A stretch of 43,546 nt of DNA from positions 1-43,546 of the forward strand of contig CATKZW010000026.1 of NCBI GenBank assembly GCA_949841465.1, written 5' to 3'. Of the stretch, positions 31,036 to 39,110 are shown in pieces (the stretch's first letter is position 1; every line of letters starts with the position of its first letter). This DNA comes from an uncultured Oscillospiraceae bacterium (GTDB lineage Bacteria; Bacillota; Clostridia; Oscillospirales; Oscillospiraceae). The position numbers were made by a program, and so were the translations under genes. The notes under the pieces were generated by a model. That model was not told the origin of the DNA. It saw only the letters and a program-made list of their open reading frames with translations, and searched no databases.

Positions 31036-31046
31036 GAGGCTGTGGG

Positions 31047-31397
31047 ATGAGCCTGCTGCTAAATGAGAGAGATTATGCGGCCGACGGCAACGGCGGCGTC
31101 GCCGTGGTCCGGGATGGGGAGGCAATGGTGAACGAGGTGCTGTTCCGCCTCACTGTCCGCCGGGAGAGCTTTCCCTTTTTGCCCGAGCTGGGCAGCCGGA
31201 TGGGGCAGCTCCGGCGGGAGAGGCCCTCCGCCTGGGGGGCCCTGGCCAGGCAGTACGCCGTGGAGGCGCTGGCCGGTCTGGACGGCGTGACGGTGACCGG
31301 GGCGGCGGTGCGCCGGGAACAGGACGGGCTGATGGTGACGGTGGAGCTGATGTGGCAGGGGACGGCGCTGTCGGTGACCGCCCGGTTGGAGGGATGA
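31047..31397 (+). CDS. Baseplate wedge protein (gp25/XkdS-like)
   Basis: 116 aa, with VNEVLFRLTVRRESFPFLPE and GSRMGQL, then WGALARQYAVEALAGLDGVT, matching the gp25/GpW-type lysozyme-like fold (without enzymatic activity) that links baseplate to sheath. It starts with RBS GGAGGCTG upstream and precedes the J protein as in PBSX. Confidence 0.75.
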   Translation: MSLLLNERDYAADGNGGVAVVRDGEAMVNEVLFRLTVRRESFPFLPELGSRMGQLRRERPSAWGALARQYAVEALAGLDGVTVTGAAVRREQDGLMVTVELMWQGTALSVTARLEG

Positions 31398-31404
31398 GCG
31401 TTTG

Positions 31405-32469
31405 ATGACGTTAGAGGAGATATATCAGGGCTTGGCGGCGGAGTTCCAGGCCCAGACCGGCCAGACCGCCGGGGGAAGCAGCGAGCTGGCGGTGCGGTTC
31501 TATGCCGTGGCCGCCCAGATCTACAGCCTGTACGTCCAGGCGGAGTGGACCCGGCGGCAGTGCTTCCCCCAGACCGCCCAGGGGGAGGAGCTGGACAAGC
31601 ATGCCGGCCTGCGCGGCGTTGCCCGGCGCAAGGCGGTGCGCGCCGCGGGGACGGTGCGGTTCTATGTGGATGCGGCCCGGGACACAGACACAAGGGTGAG
31701 CGCGGGCACGGTGTGCATGACCGCGGGCGGGGTGCGGTTTGCCACCGACGGGGACGCCTTTGTCCCGGCGGGGGAGCTGTGGTGCGAGGCTCCCGTGACG
31801 GCGGCGGAGGCCGGGACCTCCGGCAATGTGGGACAAGGGACCATCGTGTATATGGCTTTGCCCCCAACGGGCATTGCGGCCTGCGCCAATCCGGAGGCGC
31901 TGTCCAACGGGCAGGATGAGGAGAACGACGAGGAGCTGCGGGCACGGGTGCTGGCCACATACCAGCGGCTGGCCAACGGGGCCAACAACGCCTTCTACCG
32001 CCAGACGGCCATGTCCTTCGACGGCGTGGCGGCGGTGACGGTGATCCCCCGGAGCCGGGGGGTGGGCACGGTGGACGTGGTGCCCGCCGCTCAGGGGGGC
32101 GTGCCCGATCAGGCGCTGCTGGACGCGCTCCAGAGGCATTTCAGGCAGGTGCGGGAGATTGCCTGCGATGTGAGGGTGGTCCCGCCCACGGCGCAGACGG
32201 TGGATGTGTCGGTAAAGCTGTGGGCCGGAGAGGGCCGGGACTTTGACCAGGTGGAGCAGGCCGTGCGGGACAGGCTGGAGGGCTGGTTTAACGGGGAGCG
32301 GCTGGGCCAGCCCCTGCCCCGGGCTCAGCTTATCTCGCTGATCTACGGCGTGGACGGGGTGGCCAACTGCCGGCTGGTGGAGCCGGAGGCGGACCTGCCC
32401 CTGGACAGCGTCACCCTGCCGGTGCTGGGGACGCTGTCCATTGAAAGCGGCGAGGGGGCGGGGGCGTGA
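31405..32469 (+). CDS. Baseplate J-like protein (XkdT)
   Basis: 354 aa. Features of the family are the N-terminal helical part (GGSSELAVRFYAVAAQIYSLY), GEELDKHAGLRGVARRKAV, the beta section with AEAGTSGNVGQGTI, ENDEELRARVLATYQRLANG, and the late beta-domain (VTVIPRSRGVGTVDVV). Baseplate_J proteins form the wedge ring which changes shape on contact and triggers sheath contraction. The ATG at 31405 follows GGAGGG. The stop overlaps the next start (GTGA). Confidence 0.85.
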   Translation: MTLEEIYQGLAAEFQAQTGQTAGGSSELAVRFYAVAAQIYSLYVQAEWTRRQCFPQTAQGEELDKHAGLRGVARRKAVRAAGTVRFYVDAARDTDTRVSAGTVCMTAGGVRFATDGDAFVPAGELWCEAPVTAAEAGTSGNVGQGTIVYMALPPTGIAACANPEALSNGQDEENDEELRARVLATYQRLANGANNAFYRQTAMSFDGVAAVTVIPRSRGVGTVDVVPAAQGGVPDQALLDALQRHFRQVREIACDVRVVPPTAQTVDVSVKLWAGEGRDFDQVEQAVRDRLEGWFNGERLGQPLPRAQLISLIYGVDGVANCRLVEPEADLPLDSVTLPVLGTLSIESGEGAGA

Positions 32470-33062
32470 CGGTGCGTTTTGAGGACTGTCTGGTAAACCT
32501 GCTCCGGCCCCTGGGCGTGTACGACCTGCGCACCGGCGCCATCAACCGGGGGGAGCTGGCCGCCTACGGCGCACAGCTGGACCGCCAGGGGGAGGAGCTG
32601 GACCACACCGCCCGGGAGATGAACCTGGCCACGGCGTCGGACTTCGGCCTGGAGCGGATTGAGGCCCTTCTGCCCTACCGGCCGGTGTGCGTGACGGCGC
32701 GCCAGCGGCGGGAGGCCCTGGCCGCCCTGCTGCGCATCAGCGGCGACAGCTTTACCCCGGAGACCATCAACGACACCCTCCGGGGCTGCGGGCTCAACGC
32801 CCGGGCTGAGGAGGGGAGCTGGCCGGGGTACGTGAAGGTGTACTTTCCCGACGTGGCGGGCATACCCGAGGGCTTTGACCAGCTGCGGGTCATCATCGAG
32901 GAGATTCTGCCCAGCCATGTGGACATCACCTATGTGTTCTGGTACAACACCTGGGGGATGGTGGGCGACCGTCACCTCACCTTCGGCCGCGCGGCGGACA
33001 CGGGGCTGAGCTGGTACGGCCTGGCCATTGAGAACGACGGCTATCTGGAGGACATCGAGTGA
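32466..33062 (+). CDS. DUF2313/YmfQ-type tail protein (XkdU-like)
   Basis: 198 aa from a GTG that overlaps the J protein stop. It contains DHTAREMNLATASDFGLERIEALLPYRP, TARQRREALAALLRIS, and a C-terminal beta region. This family connects the J ring to receptor-binding fibres. In PBSX it is followed by fibre genes; here it is the last gene of the cluster and a terminator follows five bases later, so no tail fibre is encoded. DITYVFWYNTWGMV near the end is unusually aromatic. Confidence 0.8.
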   Translation: MTVRFEDCLVNLLRPLGVYDLRTGAINRGELAAYGAQLDRQGEELDHTAREMNLATASDFGLERIEALLPYRPVCVTARQRREALAALLRISGDSFTPETINDTLRGCGLNARAEEGSWPGYVKVYFPDVAGIPEGFDQLRVIIEEILPSHVDITYVFWYNTWGMVGDRHLTFGRAADTGLSWYGLAIENDGYLEDIE

Positions 33063-33066
33063 GCCC

Positions 33067-33107
33067 TGCCGGTCCCGTCCACGGGCGGGACCGGCAAAAT
33101 TTTTTGA
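33067..33107 (+). terminator. Terminator closing the phage-derived cluster
   Basis: TGCCGGTCCCG (33067-33077) pairs with CGGGACCGGCA (33086-33096), then AAATTTTTTG. It marks the end of the operon-like run that began at 19666. Confidence 0.85.
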
Positions 33108-33125
33108 AAAACGCACAAAAAACTG

Positions 33126-33154
33126 TTGACAAATCCGGAGGCTTATAGTACAAT
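33126..33154 (+). promoter_or_regulatory. Promoter of the candidate structured RNA
   Basis: TTGACA (33126-33131) and TACAAT (33149-33154), spacer 17 bp, immediately after the cluster terminator. Confidence 0.75.
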
Positions 33155-33160
33155 ACAGAT

Positions 33161-33460
33161 AGAAAGGAAAAGGTGAGTCCAATGTACTAACGTCGAACGC
33201 ACCACCCTCTTTCTGCGATTGGGAAACGCAAAGTGAAACGAAGCCTCGGCTCGTTCCAAACACGCTTGCACAAGCGACGGAAGCCAGATTCAGTCTGAAG
33301 CCTACCATTGTTTGAGGAAACAGAGAGACAACAGTTTCAGGCGCAACCCCAACGCAAAACCATCCGGAGAGACCGGAAGAAAAGGAAGGTACAGGCCCTT
33401 GGACAATCAAACCCAGAAGTAAGCCCCCAGCCGCGGATGTAGGACGGCTGGGGGCTTGGT
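33161..33460 (+). ncRNA. Candidate free-standing structured RNA, about 300 nt
   Basis: Between a good promoter and a strong terminator there is no credible ORF. Several hairpins fold within it: AACGA-GCC/GGC-TCGTT (about 33236-33255), CGCTTG/CAAGCG (33263-33276), CTGAA...ATTGTT with AACAGT-TTCAG (33295-33340), and CCGG/CCGG (33364-33376). Loop sequences are A-rich, as expected for structured RNA. The tetra-partite unit ends with AAGCCCCCAGCCG/CGGCTGGGGGCTT. It does not show the features of tmRNA, RNase P or SRP RNA that I could check by eye. Raising a family (for example raiA-type or 6S-like RNAs) would be a guess. Confidence 0.6.
33421..33457 (+). terminator. Terminator of the candidate RNA
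   Basis: AAGCCCCCAGCCG (33421-33433) pairs perfectly with CGGCTGGGGGCTT (33445-33457). The trailing T tract is weak (GGTGTCGTTT). Confidence 0.75.
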
Positions 33461-33634
33461 GTCGTTTCAGGGGGTTCGGCGGACGCGGATGGGGCTGGCT
33501 TTTTGAGCCTCCGATTGACGTGACGTTCGTGGGGGGAGCGCGCGGCAGAGGGCTTTTAGCGGCTTTGCATGAGAATGACGGGAAACGGCCCAAAACCTTA
33601 TGGAAAAATTAAGGGGTACTGTGGGGAAAAAGGC

Positions 33635-33663
33635 TTGCAAAATGAGGAATTGTCTAGTATGAT
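33635..33663 (+). promoter_or_regulatory. mreB promoter
   Basis: TTGCAA (33635-33640) and TATGAT (33658-33663), spacer 17 bp, about 100 bp before the mreB start. The stretch 33461-33634 between the RNA terminator and this promoter shows no gene. Confidence 0.65.
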
Positions 33664-33764
33664 TAACAGGTAAAACCAGAGTGGGTATCGTTTGATCGTG
33701 ATTATCCGAAGCGTTTTTGGGGCAGACTTCCAAGAGCGCGGTATATATTACAGGAGTGAATAGC

Positions 33765-34787
33765 ATGTTTACAAGGGATATCGGGATCGACCTGGGCACC
33801 GCCAGCGTGCTGGTCTATATCAAGGACAAGGGAATCGTTTTGCGTGAGCCGTCGGTGGTGGCCCTGGACAAGAACACCGGCAAGCTGTTGAAGGTGGGCA
33901 CCGAGGCCCAGCTGATGCTGGGCAAGACCCCGGGCAATATTGTGGCTATCCGCCCCCTGCGGGACGGCGTGATCTCCGACTATGACATGACCGAGCGGAT
34001 GCTCCGGGAGTTCATCCGCAAGGTGGCCCCCGTGCGGGTGTTCAAGCCCCGCGTGGTGATCTGCGTGCCCTCCGGCATCACGGAGGTCGAGGAGCGCGCC
34101 GTCATCGACGCGGGCATCCAGGCCGGGGCCCGGCGGGTGTACCTCATCGAGGAGCCCCTGGCCGCCGCCATCGGCGCGGGGGTGGACATCACCCAGCCCG
34201 ACGGCCACATGGTGGTGGACATCGGCGGCGGCACCGCCGATATCGCCGTGATCTCCTTGTCCGGCATCGTGGAGTCCGCCTCCATCAAGGTGGCGGGGGA
34301 TGCGTTCAGCGAGTCGGTGGTGAAGTACATCCGCAAGCGGCACAACGTCCTCATCGGCGACCGCACGGCGGAGGAGCTGAAGATGACCATCGGCTGTGTG
34401 TTCCCCCGGCCGGAGGAGATCTCCATGGAGGTCAAGGGGCGCTGCCTGATGACCGGCCTGCCCAGGGTGTTCTCCGTCACCTCCAGCGAGATGATCGAGG
34501 CCTTTGAGGAGCCCTGCTCCCGCATCCTGGAGGCCATCCATGGCGTGCTGGAGCGCACGCCCCCCGAGCTGGTGGCCGATATCTCCAGCAACGGCATCAT
34601 CATGACCGGCGGCGGGTCGCTGGTCTGGGGCTTTGACAAGCTCATCGAGTCCCACACCGGCATTGAGACCTACGTGGCCGACGACGCCATCTCCTGCGTG
34701 GCCCACGGCACCGGGCGCAGCCTGGACACCATCGACGACATGCAGGACGGCACCATCAACATCGGCCGCCGCCAGCAGATGATCTGA
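33765..34787 (+). CDS. mreB: Cell shape-determining protein MreB/Mbl
   Basis: 340 aa actin-like ATPase. It contains the phosphate 1 loop DIGIDLGTASVLVY, the connect and phosphate 2 motifs (IEEPLAAAIGAGV; MVVDIGGGTADIAV), and the adenosine motif SSNGIIMTGGGSLVWGFD. MreB filaments guide the elongation peptidoglycan machinery. The ATG at 33765 has CAGGAG upstream; the open frame extends further without similarity. mreC and mreD do not follow, so it is a stand-alone paralogue in this genome region. Confidence 0.95.
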   Translation: MFTRDIGIDLGTASVLVYIKDKGIVLREPSVVALDKNTGKLLKVGTEAQLMLGKTPGNIVAIRPLRDGVISDYDMTERMLREFIRKVAPVRVFKPRVVICVPSGITEVEERAVIDAGIQAGARRVYLIEEPLAAAIGAGVDITQPDGHMVVDIGGGTADIAVISLSGIVESASIKVAGDAFSESVVKYIRKRHNVLIGDRTAEELKMTIGCVFPRPEEISMEVKGRCLMTGLPRVFSVTSSEMIEAFEEPCSRILEAIHGVLERTPPELVADISSNGIIMTGGGSLVWGFDKLIESHTGIETYVADDAISCVAHGTGRSLDTIDDMQDGTINIGRRQQMI

Positions 34788-34800
34788 CGGCCTTCGGCGA

Positions 34801-34832
34801 CCTCCTTTTTTCTTTGAAAAGAAAAAAGGAGG
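34801..34832 (+). terminator. Terminator after mreB
   Basis: CCTCCTTTTTTCTT (34801-34814) pairs perfectly with AAGAAAAAAGGAGG (34819-34832). Confidence 0.75.
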
Positions 34833-34865
34833 CGAAAAAAGAAACTTTTAAACATTAGGACTGGG

Positions 34866-34894
34866 AAAGCGCCTCCTGCATGGGGGCGCTTTTT
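34866..34894 (+). terminator. Second terminator upstream of the PadR gene
   Basis: AAAGCGCC (34866-34873) pairs with GGCGCTTT, followed by TTTT. It gives a double stop between mreB and the PadR operon. Confidence 0.65.
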
Positions 34895-34931
34895 AATTTG
34901 TTAAGAATTCTTAAAACCATCCCGCAGTATA

Positions 34932-34965
34932 TTGACAGGCCAATATTATATAGAATATAATATTG
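34932..34965 (+). promoter_or_regulatory. PadR operon promoter with inverted-repeat operator
   Basis: TTGACA (34932-34937) and TATAAT (34956-34961), spacer 18 bp. A perfect inverted repeat, CAATATTATAT (34941-34951) and ATATAATATTG (34955-34965), covers the spacer and the -10 box. It is the expected binding site for the PadR protein encoded next and implies autorepression. Confidence 0.8.
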
Positions 34966-34983
34966 CTTGAAAGGAGTGGTCAC

Positions 34984-35322
34984 ATGGCTTTTGCGATGGG
35001 CCCTCAGCTGCTGGACGGATGTGTGCTGGCGGTGCTGTCCCACGGGGACGCCTACGGCTACGTGCTCACCCAGCAGGTGAAGGAGCGGCTGGACATCTCG
35101 GAATCCACCCTCTACCCGGTGCTGCGGCGGCTGCAGCGGGATGGGCTGTTGAAGGTGTACGACCGGCCCTATCAGGGGCGCAACCGCCGATACTACGCCA
35201 TCACCCCCGTGGGGCGCACCCAGCTGGCCCGGCGGCGGGAGGAATGGCGGCAGTTCCGGGACGGTGTGGAGGAGCTTTTAAAGGAGGACGAGGCAAATGG
35301 ACAAACTTACCTATTTGGCTGA
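34984..35322 (+). CDS. PadR-family transcriptional regulator
   Basis: 112 aa winged-helix repressor. It carries GDAYGYVLTQQVKERL, SESTLYPVLRRLQRDGLL, the wing YQGRNRRYYAITPVGRTQL and a C-terminal dimerisation helix. GAAAGGAG precedes the ATG. The gene overlaps the DUF1700/DUF4097 gene by 26 bp, the common Firmicute arrangement in which PadR controls a HAAS-domain membrane protein. The promoter contains a perfect inverted repeat. Confidence 0.95.
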   Translation: MAFAMGPQLLDGCVLAVLSHGDAYGYVLTQQVKERLDISESTLYPVLRRLQRDGLLKVYDRPYQGRNRRYYAITPVGRTQLARRREEWRQFRDGVEELLKEDEANGQTYLFG

Positions 35323-36457
35323 GCTGGCGGAGGGCCTGGCCCGCTGGGTGCCCGAGCGGGAGCGGCAGGACATCCTGCGCTACTACGCGGAATACTTTGA
35401 GGAGGCCGGGCCGGAGCGGGAAGCCCAGGTGGTCCAGGAGCTGGGCGACCCCTGGGCGCTGTCCTGCCGCCTGGCGGTGGAGGGAGGCTATGTCACTTGG
35501 GAGCAGGCCAACAGCTGGACGCCCCCGAAAAAGAAGCGCTGGCCCTGGATGCTGATTGGGGCGGCGGCGGTGCTGCTGGCGCTCATCTCTGTTCCGATTG
35601 CATTACTTTCCTCGCTGGTGGGCAGTGTTATAGGCCGGGGCGTGGCTTCCGTTGTCTCTGTGGAGGATGAGGTGACGACGGTGCAGGAGCAGATGGAGCC
35701 CCAATACAGCGGTAATGTGGCCTATTTTGAGGAGGCCGACCAGTCCGGCGCCGGCTTCTGGACCATGGAGGACGGCTGTTTGGAGTCCTTTGACGAGATC
35801 GACATAGACGTGAGTATCGCTAACGTGATGGTGACCCCCGGAGAGGACTACACCCTGTTTATCGACTCGGGCGCCACCCTGGGCGGCTACAGCCTGAGGT
35901 GGGAGATCAAAAACGGGGTGCTCAAGATCAGGGACGGCAACGGGGCGGGCCACGTGCAGATCAACAGCTGGGACGACTTCAAAAACACCTTCGGCATCAA
36001 CGCCAGCGCTATGAATGTGACCATCACCGTTCCCGACGGGGCAGCGCTGAACAAGCTCAAGGCCAAAATTGGTCTGGGCGATGTGTTTTTGAGCCAGCTG
36101 TACGCGGAGAAGGAGCTGGAGGCCGAGACGGGCATGGGCGACGTGGAGTGCTATGGGGTCCGCGCCATGGACGAGGTGGACCTGAAGAGCGGTATGGGCG
36201 ATGTCACCCTGGCCATCACGGAGCCGTACAGCGGCGCAGAGTTCAGCGCCAAGACCGGTATGGGCACCGTGGAGGTCAACGTGGAAGGCTACGAAAAGGA
36301 CTGGGACTATGAAGCCAAGACCGGCATGGGGACTGTGGCGCTCAACGGAGGCGACCGGGGCGCCAAGGCCGAGCGCAAGGGAACGGGCGAGTATAAGCTG
36401 GAGGCCGAGAGCGGCATGGGCGACATAAACCTGTATTTCCAGGACGACAGATGGTAA
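35297..36457 (+). CDS. DUF1700 (HAAS) plus DUF4097 membrane protein
   Basis: 386 aa. The N-terminal domain (residues 1-70) has LAELAEGLARWVPERERQDILRY-type helices and ELGDPWALSCRLAVE, typical of DUF1700/HAAS domains that interact with a PadR partner. A membrane helix follows at about 82-112 (WPWMLIGAAAVLLALISVPI). The exported part is a DUF4097 beta-solenoid with repeated (S/T)GMG(D/T)V motifs (about residues 280, 300, 322, 345, 380). Such proteins are thought to sense or respond to envelope stress; the ligand is unknown. It overlaps the PadR gene and ends near a terminator. Confidence 0.85.
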   Translation: MDKLTYLAELAEGLARWVPERERQDILRYYAEYFEEAGPEREAQVVQELGDPWALSCRLAVEGGYVTWEQANSWTPPKKKRWPWMLIGAAAVLLALISVPIALLSSLVGSVIGRGVASVVSVEDEVTTVQEQMEPQYSGNVAYFEEADQSGAGFWTMEDGCLESFDEIDIDVSIANVMVTPGEDYTLFIDSGATLGGYSLRWEIKNGVLKIRDGNGAGHVQINSWDDFKNTFGINASAMNVTITVPDGAALNKLKAKIGLGDVFLSQLYAEKELEAETGMGDVECYGVRAMDEVDLKSGMGDVTLAITEPYSGAEFSAKTGMGTVEVNVEGYEKDWDYEAKTGMGTVALNGGDRGAKAERKGTGEYKLEAESGMGDINLYFQDDRW

Positions 36458-36521
36458 AACGGACCGGCGGGCTTGAAGCGCACCGGACAAATATAGTGAC
36501 AAACATAATTTGAGCAGCCAA

Positions 36522-36560
36522 AAGGGCCTGCCCCCTGCGCACAACAGGAGGCAGGCCCTT
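36522..36560. terminator. Bidirectional terminator between DUF4097 gene and spoIIE
   Basis: AAGGGCCTGCC (36522-36532) pairs with GGCAGGCCCTT (36550-36560), with extra CCTG/CAGG pairing inside. It lies between convergent genes. Confidence 0.7.
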
Positions 36561-36629
36561 CGGCTTTGCCTTGACGATATGCCCTGCGGTCCGGCGGATG
36601 GAGCGCAGGTCATCCCGCCGGGGCGCTGG

Positions 36630-38948
36630 TCATGGCCGCACGTCCAGCTTGATGACGATGACCGTTCGGTCGTCCCCGCTGCGGTCGCGCAGGTCGCTCT
36701 CCTTCAAAATCTGGGCCGCCAGCGCCTGGGGCGACACGCCGTCAAACTCCCCCAGCAGCCTGCGCAGCCACCGGTCCTCCCGGCCGGTGGTCACCCCGTC
36801 GCTGACCAGCACCGCGCAGTCCCCCGCCTCCAGGGACAGGTCGAAGTGGTCCGGCCCGCTGGCCGCCCCGGCGTTCACCCCCGCCGGGAGGGACTCGCCG
36901 GACAGCCGCTCCACCCCGCCGCCCCGGCGCAGGTAGGTGGGGGCCGCCCCCAGCTTGTACACCGCGCTTTTGCCGCTGAACAGGTCGATCTGGAGCAGAT
37001 CCACCGTGGTGAATCCGCCCTCCTCCTCCCCCCGGAGGGCCAGGGCCTCCCCCACGGTGTTCAGCGCCTCCTCAGGGGCCAGCCCCGCCCGCAGGAACTT
37101 CTCCAGCAGCCGCAGGGCGGTCTCGCTGTCCTCCCGCGCCTCCGCGCCGCTGCCCATGCCGTCGCACAGCAGGAAGTTCAGCGTGCCCGAGCTGTCCTTG
37201 AACCACACCCCGGCGTCGCCGCTGACCGCCTGGCCCTGGCGGTCAGCCCCCGCCACCCCGGCGATGGCCATCAGCGGCTCCCTTTGGCTCAGGCGGGCCC
37301 GGTTCGTTTCGCTGTCCGCGTCCCGCAGGGGGCAGCCCAGAATGGCGGACAGCCGCCCGATTTCGCCCTCCCGGCTGAGCTGCTCCGCGCCGGGGCCCTC
37401 CGCCTCCACTTGCAGGTGGCCGTACTGGTCGGACCACACGGCGCACCGGCCCTCCAGCCCCAGGGCGGCCATGCGCTGCTTCACCAGGCGCTGGCGGCGC
37501 ACGTCCACCGCCGGCTCCTGGGCCAGCTCCGCCGCCGCCCGGTCCAGCACCGCCGCCATGTGGCCGTACTGGGCGCACACCGCCGCCCGGCTCTCCTGCA
37601 CCCGGCTGTCGTACCGCCTCCGGCTCAAGAGGGCGGACAGCTCCCCGTTGGCCGCCACCAAAAACGTCTCGAACCGGATGCACCGGCTGGAGAAGTGGGG
37701 CGGGAAGTCCTCCAGCGCCCCCGCCCCCCGGTCCAGCATGGGGGTGAGGGCGTCGGCCAGGGCGGTCTTGGTCACCTGGTACTCCCGCTGCCAGCACCGC
37801 TCCTTCTGCTTGCACTTGACGCACACCCGGTCCGCCGCCCGGTCAAAGATGCGGGCCGCGTCCCCGTCGTTGGGGGCCGTGGGGGCCTGAAAGGCGGTGC
37901 GCAGACCCCCGGACACCGCCCGGAAGGCCTCGGCGGTCTGCTTCAGCCGTTCGGCGGTGAACTGGCGGGCATGGGCCCCCTCGTCCTCCGGCGCCTCTTG
38001 GCGGACCAGGGCGGACAGTCTCCGGAGCAGCTTGTCCGGCAGCAGCAGGAACACCGCCGTCCCCGCCGCCAGCTCCCAGGCCAAAGCGTCCCCTGGTCCC
38101 AGCTCCCAGGTCCACAGGATGGCCGCCGCCCCGCTTAGGGCGTAGGCCGCGGCGCACATCAGCCTGCTCTGCTTCACAAAAATCCCCGCCACCAGCCCCG
38201 GCAGGGCGTAGGCCAGGGTATACCAGGTGGGCAGCCCGGCGGAAAAGCCCATGGCCAGCCCCGCCGCCACCCCGGCGGCGGCCCCCAGGCCCACGCCGCC
38301 CTTCCAGGCCGCGATGAGCACGATGGGCACGCACAGCACCCGGCCCAGGGAGTAGCTCCCCGCCACCGTCACCCGGGTGAGGGTCATCATCAGCGTGGCG
38401 CACAGCAGGATGGCCCCCGCCAGCTGACGCACCGAGATATCGCCCCCCGGGCGGCGCTTCTCCCACAGGTCGAAGGCCTGGCGGTACAGGCACACCGTCC
38501 CGGCGGTGAGGGCCACCTCAGTGACGAAGCCCACCATGGACCCCCTGCCCCACCCGGCGGCGGACTGGTAGACGAAGCCCACCATGCCGTTGATCGCGGC
38601 GCACACGGCGGGCATGAACCAGGACCGGTGGTAGAGCTCGAACTCCCCCAGGGCCAGGGACACGGCGTATATCATCATGGAGGCGGCTATGTACCGCAGA
38701 CCCTCCACCACCCCCCGGAAGGACAGGTAGCCCAGCGCCGCCCCGAACAGCGCCGCCAGCCCCTCCGCCCCCGGCCGGCACACGCCCACCAGGGCCAGGG
38801 CGAACAGCGAGTGCCCTCCCATAAGCTCCGCCCCCGCCAGCACCGCCGCCAGCAGGAACCGCACCCCGCAGTCCGACAGCCGCATCACCATGGCCGTGGA
38901 AAGCTCCGGCCGCCGTTTTTCCCGTTTCGTCCCCTCGTTTGCCGTCAT
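36630..38948 (-). CDS. spoIIE: Stage II sporulation protein E, serine phosphatase
   Basis: 772 residues, near the usual length (about 800). The first ~320 residues contain about ten hydrophobic segments (for example FALALVGVC, ILLCATLMM, GVGLGAAAGVAAGLAMGF), the membrane domain that places it at the polar septum. A Cys-containing middle region follows (RVCVKCKQKERCW). The C-terminal PP2C-type phosphatase carries LLCDGMGSGAEAREDSE, LEAGDCAVLVSDGVTTG and DDRTVIVIKL, with the metal-binding Asp residues. It dephosphorylates SpoIIAA to activate sigma-F in the forespore. The ATG at 38948 has GGAGGG; an in-frame ATG at 38990 lacks one. It shows that the organism forms endospores. Confidence 0.95.
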   Translation of the reverse strand: MTANEGTKREKRRPELSTAMVMRLSDCGVRFLLAAVLAGAELMGGHSLFALALVGVCRPGAEGLAALFGAALGYLSFRGVVEGLRYIAASMMIYAVSLALGEFELYHRSWFMPAVCAAINGMVGFVYQSAAGWGRGSMVGFVTEVALTAGTVCLYRQAFDLWEKRRPGGDISVRQLAGAILLCATLMMTLTRVTVAGSYSLGRVLCVPIVLIAAWKGGVGLGAAAGVAAGLAMGFSAGLPTWYTLAYALPGLVAGIFVKQSRLMCAAAYALSGAAAILWTWELGPGDALAWELAAGTAVFLLLPDKLLRRLSALVRQEAPEDEGAHARQFTAERLKQTAEAFRAVSGGLRTAFQAPTAPNDGDAARIFDRAADRVCVKCKQKERCWQREYQVTKTALADALTPMLDRGAGALEDFPPHFSSRCIRFETFLVAANGELSALLSRRRYDSRVQESRAAVCAQYGHMAAVLDRAAAELAQEPAVDVRRQRLVKQRMAALGLEGRCAVWSDQYGHLQVEAEGPGAEQLSREGEIGRLSAILGCPLRDADSETNRARLSQREPLMAIAGVAGADRQGQAVSGDAGVWFKDSSGTLNFLLCDGMGSGAEAREDSETALRLLEKFLRAGLAPEEALNTVGEALALRGEEEGGFTTVDLLQIDLFSGKSAVYKLGAAPTYLRRGGGVERLSGESLPAGVNAGAASGPDHFDLSLEAGDCAVLVSDGVTTGREDRWLRRLLGEFDGVSPQALAAQILKESDLRDRSGDDRTVIVIKLDVRP

Positions 38949-39048
38949 GGCACATCCCTCCGTGGTCAAATCATCAGTATAAAGTTCCATATTATGGTAA
39001 CTTCTTTATTATAGGACGGGCCTTTCAAAAACGCAGTCGCAACCTGTC

Positions 39049-39077
39049 TTGCCTTTTTGGGGGGAATTTGGTATGAT
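39049..39077 (+). promoter_or_regulatory. dusB operon promoter
   Basis: TTGCCT (39049-39054) and TATGAT (39072-39077), spacer 17 bp, divergent from spoIIE. Confidence 0.65.
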
Positions 39078-39110
39078 AGGGGACGAATTTGCGAATCAGG
39101 AGAATATCCC

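Noticed and set aside
19666-33062. Ordinary complete prophage
   Set aside because: Integration, lysogeny, replication, lysis, fibre and normal tape-measure genes are all missing between the bounding terminators.
25856-33062. Tail-only bacteriocin (tailocin)
   Set aside because: Intact terminase, portal, capsid and protease genes are part of the same gene run, and no tail fibre is encoded.
33161-33460. Identification of the RNA as tmRNA, RNase P RNA or SRP RNA
   Set aside because: The conserved cores of these RNAs are not visible; identity left open.
36510-38138. 542-codon plus-strand frame opposite spoIIE
   Set aside because: Low-complexity antisense shadow of spoIIE.
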